DNA from: JAJEFO01 sp965214325
GTDB taxonomy: Bacteria; Pseudomonadota; Alphaproteobacteria; Rhodobacterales; Rhodobacteraceae
Length of the DNA stretch: 64,000 nt
Direction of reading: 5' to 3'
Assembly: GCA_965214325.1 (NCBI GenBank)
Contig: CBDCBG010000006.1
Coordinates: 558,001-622,000, forward strand
The translations under genes and the position numbers were made by a program. The number at the start of each line of letters is the position of its first letter. The first letter of the stretch is position 1. The notes beneath the pieces were generated by a model, which was not told where the DNA came from, ran no database searches, and saw nothing but the letters and a program-made list of their open reading frames with translations. This document shows, one piece after another, positions 60,785 through 64,000 of the stretch.

Positions 60785-61048
60785 CCCTCGGCGCTGTACG
60801 ACGACATGCTGCGGGACTGGCGCCGGATCGCGCTTCAGGTGACGACCCAGGGCCAGGTCCGCACCGAGGTGGTCTGGTTCAACTTCGCGCCCGACCGGAT
60901 GCACTGGGCCGGCCATGCCGGGCGGGACAGGACCGACCGCCAGCGCATCAGGCGCAAGGCCGCCCGCTGGGCGGAGGGCTACCGGAAGATGCCGCCGGGC
61001 GAGCGGCTCGCGGTGGTCTCGGCGATCATGGCGGTGGAGGCGGAGTGA
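60785..61048 (+). pseudogene. D12-class DNA adenine methylase, 3' part
   Basis: From the right CCCTCGG the frame reads PSALYDDMLRDWRRIALQVT, TQGQVRTEVVWFNFAPDRMH, the expected methylase C-terminus (RTE-LW-N-F). It ends at 61048 with MPPGERLAVVSAIMAVEAE. The stop overlaps the transposase ATG as TGATG, so methylase and transposase were translated together. Confidence 0.82.
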
Positions 61049-62508
61049 TGCCGACGGTGAACGGGGCATCGCTGCGCGCGCAGATGGACGATTGCCGGGC
61101 CCGGTTCGACGGCATCAAGCGGAAGGGCGAGGCGGGCGCCGAAACCCTCGCGCTGATCGACGCCCTGTTCCTGCTTCTGGACATCTTGGTGGCGGTGTTC
61201 CTCGAGAAGACGACGCCGAAGACCTCGCGCAACTCCGGCCTCCCGCCGTCGCAGACGGACAGGGACGAGACCGCACGGCGCACAGGCAAGGGCTCCCGCG
61301 GCAAGGGACCGAAGGCGAGGGAGACGGAACCGGGCAACCTGCGCACGGTCACCGTCACGGAATCCAGCCCGGTCACCGCGTGCCGGCAATGCGGCCACGA
61401 CCTGTCCGGAACCGCGTGCTCCGGACACGAGGCACGCGTCGAGATCGACATCGTCTTCGAGACCATCGAGCGCCGGGTCGAGGCCGAGATCAAGGACTGC
61501 CCGCGCTGCCGCGCGCGGAACAAGGGCGCGTTCCCCGACACCATGCCGGGGCCGCTGCAGTACGGACCCGGCATCGTCGCCTATGCCGTGCACCTGCTCT
61601 GCGCGCAGATGGTCCCGCTCAAGCGGAGCGCGGCCATGATCCAGGCGACGACCGGACGGCTGCTCTCCGAGGCCACGCTTCTCGGCTTCGTCTCGCGCCT
61701 GCATCAGGCGCTGGAAACATGGGAGGCCGCCGCGATCGGGAAGCTCCTCGCGATGCCCGTGCTGAACGTCGACGAAACCTCGCTGCGGGTGGACGGAAGG
61801 AACCACTGGATCCACGTCTGCTCCGGCGGCCCGGTCACCGTCAAGCGGCTGCACCGGAAGCGCGGATGCGAGGCCATCGACGACATCGGGATCATCCCCA
61901 GGTACGGAGGCGTCATCGTCCACGACTGCTGGAAGGCGTACCTCACCTGCACGAACTGCAAGCATCAGCTCTGCTGCCCCCATTTGCTGCGCGAGCTTCA
62001 GGCCGCGACCGACAGCAACGGCTGGCCGTGGGCGGAGAGGATGCGCAAGCTGCTGCTCATCGCGCGGCGGCAGGTCATGCGACGGCCGGACAGGCGGCTC
62101 TCCATGCGCCACTGCAGGCGAGTCGCACGATGCTACAGGGAGATCCTGGAGCAGGGCCGAAAGGAGATGCCCGAGATCCCGAAGAGGCGGAAGGGCCGCC
62201 GCGGACCGGTCGCCAGGTCCGATGCCCACAACCTTCTCGAACGCCTCGCCGCCCAGAGACGGAACGTCCTGCGCTTCACAAGGCGTGCCGACACCCCGTT
62301 CTCGAACAACCGGGCGGAGCGCGACTTCAGGATGGCCAAGGTCAAGCAGAAGATATCGGGCTGCTTCCGAAGCGTCGCGTTCGCACACGCCTGGTGCCGC
62401 ATATCGAGCTACCTCCGGACAATGGCCGCGCTCGGATACAACCCGCTCGTCGCCATCATGATCGCCCTCAAGGGAAAGGCCGTTGACTGTCTCGATCAGG
62501 ATGCCTGA
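61048..62508 (+). CDS. IS66-family transposase TnpC
   Basis: This 486-residue protein has an N-terminal coiled part, a zinc-binding region (CRQCGHDLSG...CPRC) and the IS66 DDE core: LNVDETSLRVDG (Asp), GVIVHDCWKAYL (Asp) and NNRAERDFRMAKVKQKISGC (Glu). The frame is intact and the ATG overlaps the methylase stop. It ends 19 bases from the element's right end. The element therefore still has a complete transposase, although it lacks the accessory TnpA/TnpB of larger IS66 members. Confidence 0.93.
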   Translation: MPTVNGASLRAQMDDCRARFDGIKRKGEAGAETLALIDALFLLLDILVAVFLEKTTPKTSRNSGLPPSQTDRDETARRTGKGSRGKGPKARETEPGNLRTVTVTESSPVTACRQCGHDLSGTACSGHEARVEIDIVFETIERRVEAEIKDCPRCRARNKGAFPDTMPGPLQYGPGIVAYAVHLLCAQMVPLKRSAAMIQATTGRLLSEATLLGFVSRLHQALETWEAAAIGKLLAMPVLNVDETSLRVDGRNHWIHVCSGGPVTVKRLHRKRGCEAIDDIGIIPRYGGVIVHDCWKAYLTCTNCKHQLCCPHLLRELQAATDSNGWPWAERMRKLLLIARRQVMRRPDRRLSMRHCRRVARCYREILEQGRKEMPEIPKRRKGRRGPVARSDAHNLLERLAAQRRNVLRFTRRADTPFSNNRAERDFRMAKVKQKISGCFRSVAFAHAWCRISSYLRTMAALGYNPLVAIMIALKGKAVDCLDQDA

Positions 62509-62527
62509 AAATGGGGTGAGCAGTTAC

Positions 62528-63223
62528 ATAGATCTTCTTGTACGGACAGCCCGAGACGCACATTCGCCAACCGCGGCACTTTTCCTGGTCGATCAGGACG
62601 ATCCCGTCCTCCTCGCGCTTGTAAATCGCTCCAGACGGGCATGATGCGGCGCAAGACGGGTTCAGGCAGTGCTCGCAGAGGCGCGGGAGATACATCATGA
62701 AAGTGTTCTCGTACTCTCCGTAGATCTCCTTTTGCATGCCTTCGAAGTTGCAGTCCTGACCGCGCTTGGAAAACTCTCCGCCCAGAATCTCCTCCCAGTT
62801 CGGGCCTTTCTCGATTTTCTCGATCCGCTCCCCTGTGATCTGCGAGCGGGCACGGGCCGTCGGGAACGCTTCCATTTCCGCCGCCGACTGCAGGTGGTCG
62901 TAGTCAAAGTCGAACGGTTCGTAGTAGTCGTCGATTTCCGGAAGGTCCGGATTTGCGAAGATGTTTGCCAGGATCCGCCACTTGGATCCTTGTCTTGGCT
63001 GGAGCTTGCCGGATCGTGTTCTCTCCCAGCCGCCCTTCCAGCGCTCCTGATTCTCCCAGTCGGTCGGATAGCCTGTGCCCGGCTTCGTCTCGACGTTGTT
63101 GAACCACGCGTATTCGACGCCGTCGCGGCTCGTCCAGACGTTCTTGCAGGTGACGGAACAGGTGTGACACCCGATGCACTTGTCGAGGTTCAGCACCATG
63201 CCGATTTGCGCGCGCACTCTCAT
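62528..63223 (-). pseudogene. narH: nitrate reductase beta subunit, N-terminal part
   Basis: The frame starts MRVRAQIGMVLNLDKCIGCH and has ferredoxin-type clusters CIGCHTCSVTC, CEHCLNPSCAASCPSGA and CRGWRMCVSGCPYKKIY, the last with the NarH-typical Trp. The IS66 element interrupts it right after KKIY. The ATG overlaps the narG stop as ATGA. The N-terminal 230 residues would be made with a short foreign tail and lack the last Fe-S ligands. Confidence 0.93.
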
Positions 63224-64000
63224 TCTGCCGCCTCCTTCGCCTTCGCTTCACGTTCGAGCCAGTCGATTTTCCGCATCTTTCGAACAATTACGAACTCGTC
63301 CCGGTTCGAGCCTACGGTGCCGTAGTAGTTGAACCCGTAGGACTGCTGCGCGTAGCCGCCAATCATGTGAGTTGGCTTCAGTACCGCTCGCGTAACGGAA
63401 TTGTGGATGCCGCCACGCCTGCCGGTTCGCTCGGAACCTGGCGTGTTCACGATCTTTTCCTGCGCATGATACATGAACGTCGTGCCGTCCTTGATCCGCT
63501 GGGACACGACCGCGCGGGCCGTCAGGGCTCCGTTGGAGTTGTAGAGCTCGACCCAGTCATTATCGACGATTCCGGCTCCTGCGGCGTCGTGCTCGGAGAT
63601 CCAGATCACCGGCCCTCCCCGATTGAGCGTCAGCATCAGCAGGTTGTCGGAATACGTGGAGTGGATGCCCCATTTCTGGTGCGGCGTAATGAAGTTCAGG
63701 ACGACATGCGGCGCCCCGTCCCGGGCATCCAGGTTGATCTCCTTCGTGATCGACTTGAGATCGACCGGCGGGCGATAGGACATCAGCCCCTCGCCGAAGG
63801 CCCGCATCCACAGATGATCCTGGTACAACTGCTGACGGCCGGTCAGCGTGCGCCAGGGAATCAGCTCGTGGACGTTCGTGAAGCCGGCATTGTAGCAGAC
63901 GTTTTCGCTCTCCAGACCGGACCATGTCGGTGACGAGATGATCTTCCTGGGCTGCGCGGCAATGTCGCGGAAGCGGATTTTCTCGTCTTCCTTGGGCCGT
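63220..64000 (-). CDS. narG: respiratory nitrate reductase alpha subunit (C-terminal part in window)
   Basis: About 259 C-terminal residues are present, reading PRKIISSPTWSGLESENVCY, LTGRQQLYQDHLWMRAFGEG, VVLNFITPHQKWGIHSTYSD, LLMLTLNRGGPVIWISEHDA and TFMYHAQEKIVNTPGSE. This is the molybdopterin-dinucleotide-binding end of NarG, the catalytic subunit reducing nitrate to nitrite. It runs off the window. No lesion is seen here, but the downstream narH is broken, so the complex is probably inactive. Confidence 0.94.
   Translation of the reverse strand, partial: RPKEDEKIRFRDIAAQPRKIISSPTWSGLESENVCYNAGFTNVHELIPWRTLTGRQQLYQDHLWMRAFGEGLMSYRPPVDLKSITKEINLDARDGAPHVVLNFITPHQKWGIHSTYSDNLLMLTLNRGGPVIWISEHDAAGAGIVDNDWVELYNSNGALTARAVVSQRIKDGTTFMYHAQEKIVNTPGSERTGRRGGIHNSVTRAVLKPTHMIGGYAQQSYGFNYYGTVGSNRDEFVIVRKMRKIDWLEREAKAKEAAE

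Larger units (their letters stand above)
57293..60791 (+). mobile_element. serine-recombinase element nested in the methylase gene
   Basis: About 3.5 kb lies between two copies of CCCTCGG (57286-57292 and 60785-60791), the only shared sequence at the junctions. That is what a serine recombinase with a short crossover core would leave. Joining through one copy restores the methylase frame (SGHPSALYDDML). Contents in order are a DUF5372-like ORF, a helix-turn-helix protein, a short ORF in the -1 frame, and a large serine recombinase. Confidence 0.8.
56722..62527 (+). mobile_element. IS66-family element with methylase gene, inserted in narH
   Basis: The ends are GTAACTGCTCACCCC inverted repeats (56722 and complement at 62513-62527), with the GTAA terminus usual for IS66. 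A perfect 8-bp duplication ATAGATCT flanks it at 56714-56721 and 62528-62535. Total length is 5806 bp; without the nested serine-recombinase element it is about 2.3 kb, holding a DNA adenine methylase gene and a tnpC-type transposase. The usual tnpA and tnpB are absent. Confidence 0.92.

Overview
The window reads as a GC-rich alphaproteobacterial chromosome segment, most like a Rhodobacterales-type marine or host-associated bacterium. The pointers are a Mg-type HemB, a hisF/hisE pair, Lon next to a Bax-inhibitor-like protein, a narGHJI operon with a PpiC-type partner, tripartite tricarboxylate (TTT) transport, and a LigM-like O-demethylase. Placement is by gene content only. No tRNA, rRNA or CRISPR array was seen. 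The dominant feature is genome decay: at least nine insertion-sequence copies from seven or more families, many inside each other, and a long list of broken genes (narH, a PiT phosphate transporter, a GMC oxidoreductase, a 2-oxoacid dehydrogenase operon, a TbpB-like surface protein, a GPP34 protein, several transposases). This looks like a genome in an early phase of IS expansion and reduction.

Layout. 1-2.6 kb: RidA-family gene (minus), LigM-like demethylase and alpha/beta hydrolase (plus). 2.6-4.2 kb: gene and transposase debris. 4.2-12 kb (minus): a catabolic operon of a GntR remnant, TctC-TctB-TctA, a sulfatase, an SDR, a TPP-dependent enzyme and an SDR remnant. 12-16.3 kb (plus): translationally coupled aldehyde dehydrogenase and enolase-superfamily genes, then a deleted 2-oxoacid dehydrogenase operon carrying an integrase scar, then an SDR. 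16.6-27.2 kb: a GMC oxidoreductase gene broken apart by a TnpB element, two IS1634 copies, an IS1595 element and an IS21 element, nested up to three deep and mostly with readable target duplications. 27.2-28.7 kb: a small unknown protein and a six-Asp-box propeller protein from the same former operon.

29.7-37.3 kb is mostly housekeeping: hemB, hisF, hisE, a COQ10-like protein, hpt, two cytochromes c and a LysE-type exporter, interrupted by the first of two IS30 copies. 37.3-43.9 kb holds an IS630 remnant, the TbpB-like pseudogene, the second IS30 copy and an IS630 element split by a 2.5 kb element encoding a 768-residue DDE-type transposase. 44-49.2 kb holds a VOC protein, hisN, and a PiT-GPP34 pair destroyed by an IS5-type element. 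50-53.4 kb holds the Bax-inhibitor-like gene and lon.

53.5-64 kb is the nitrate reductase operon narG-narH-narJ-narI-ppiC on the minus strand. narH is cut by an IS66-family element with an 8-bp target duplication. That element carries a D12-class DNA adenine methylase gene coupled to its transposase, and the methylase gene is itself split by a 3.5 kb serine-recombinase element. The most unusual biology is in these passenger-bearing elements (IS66 with methylase, IS21 with a Toprim/primase-like gene), the large-transposase element, and a pair of diverged intergenic hairpins with compensatory base changes.
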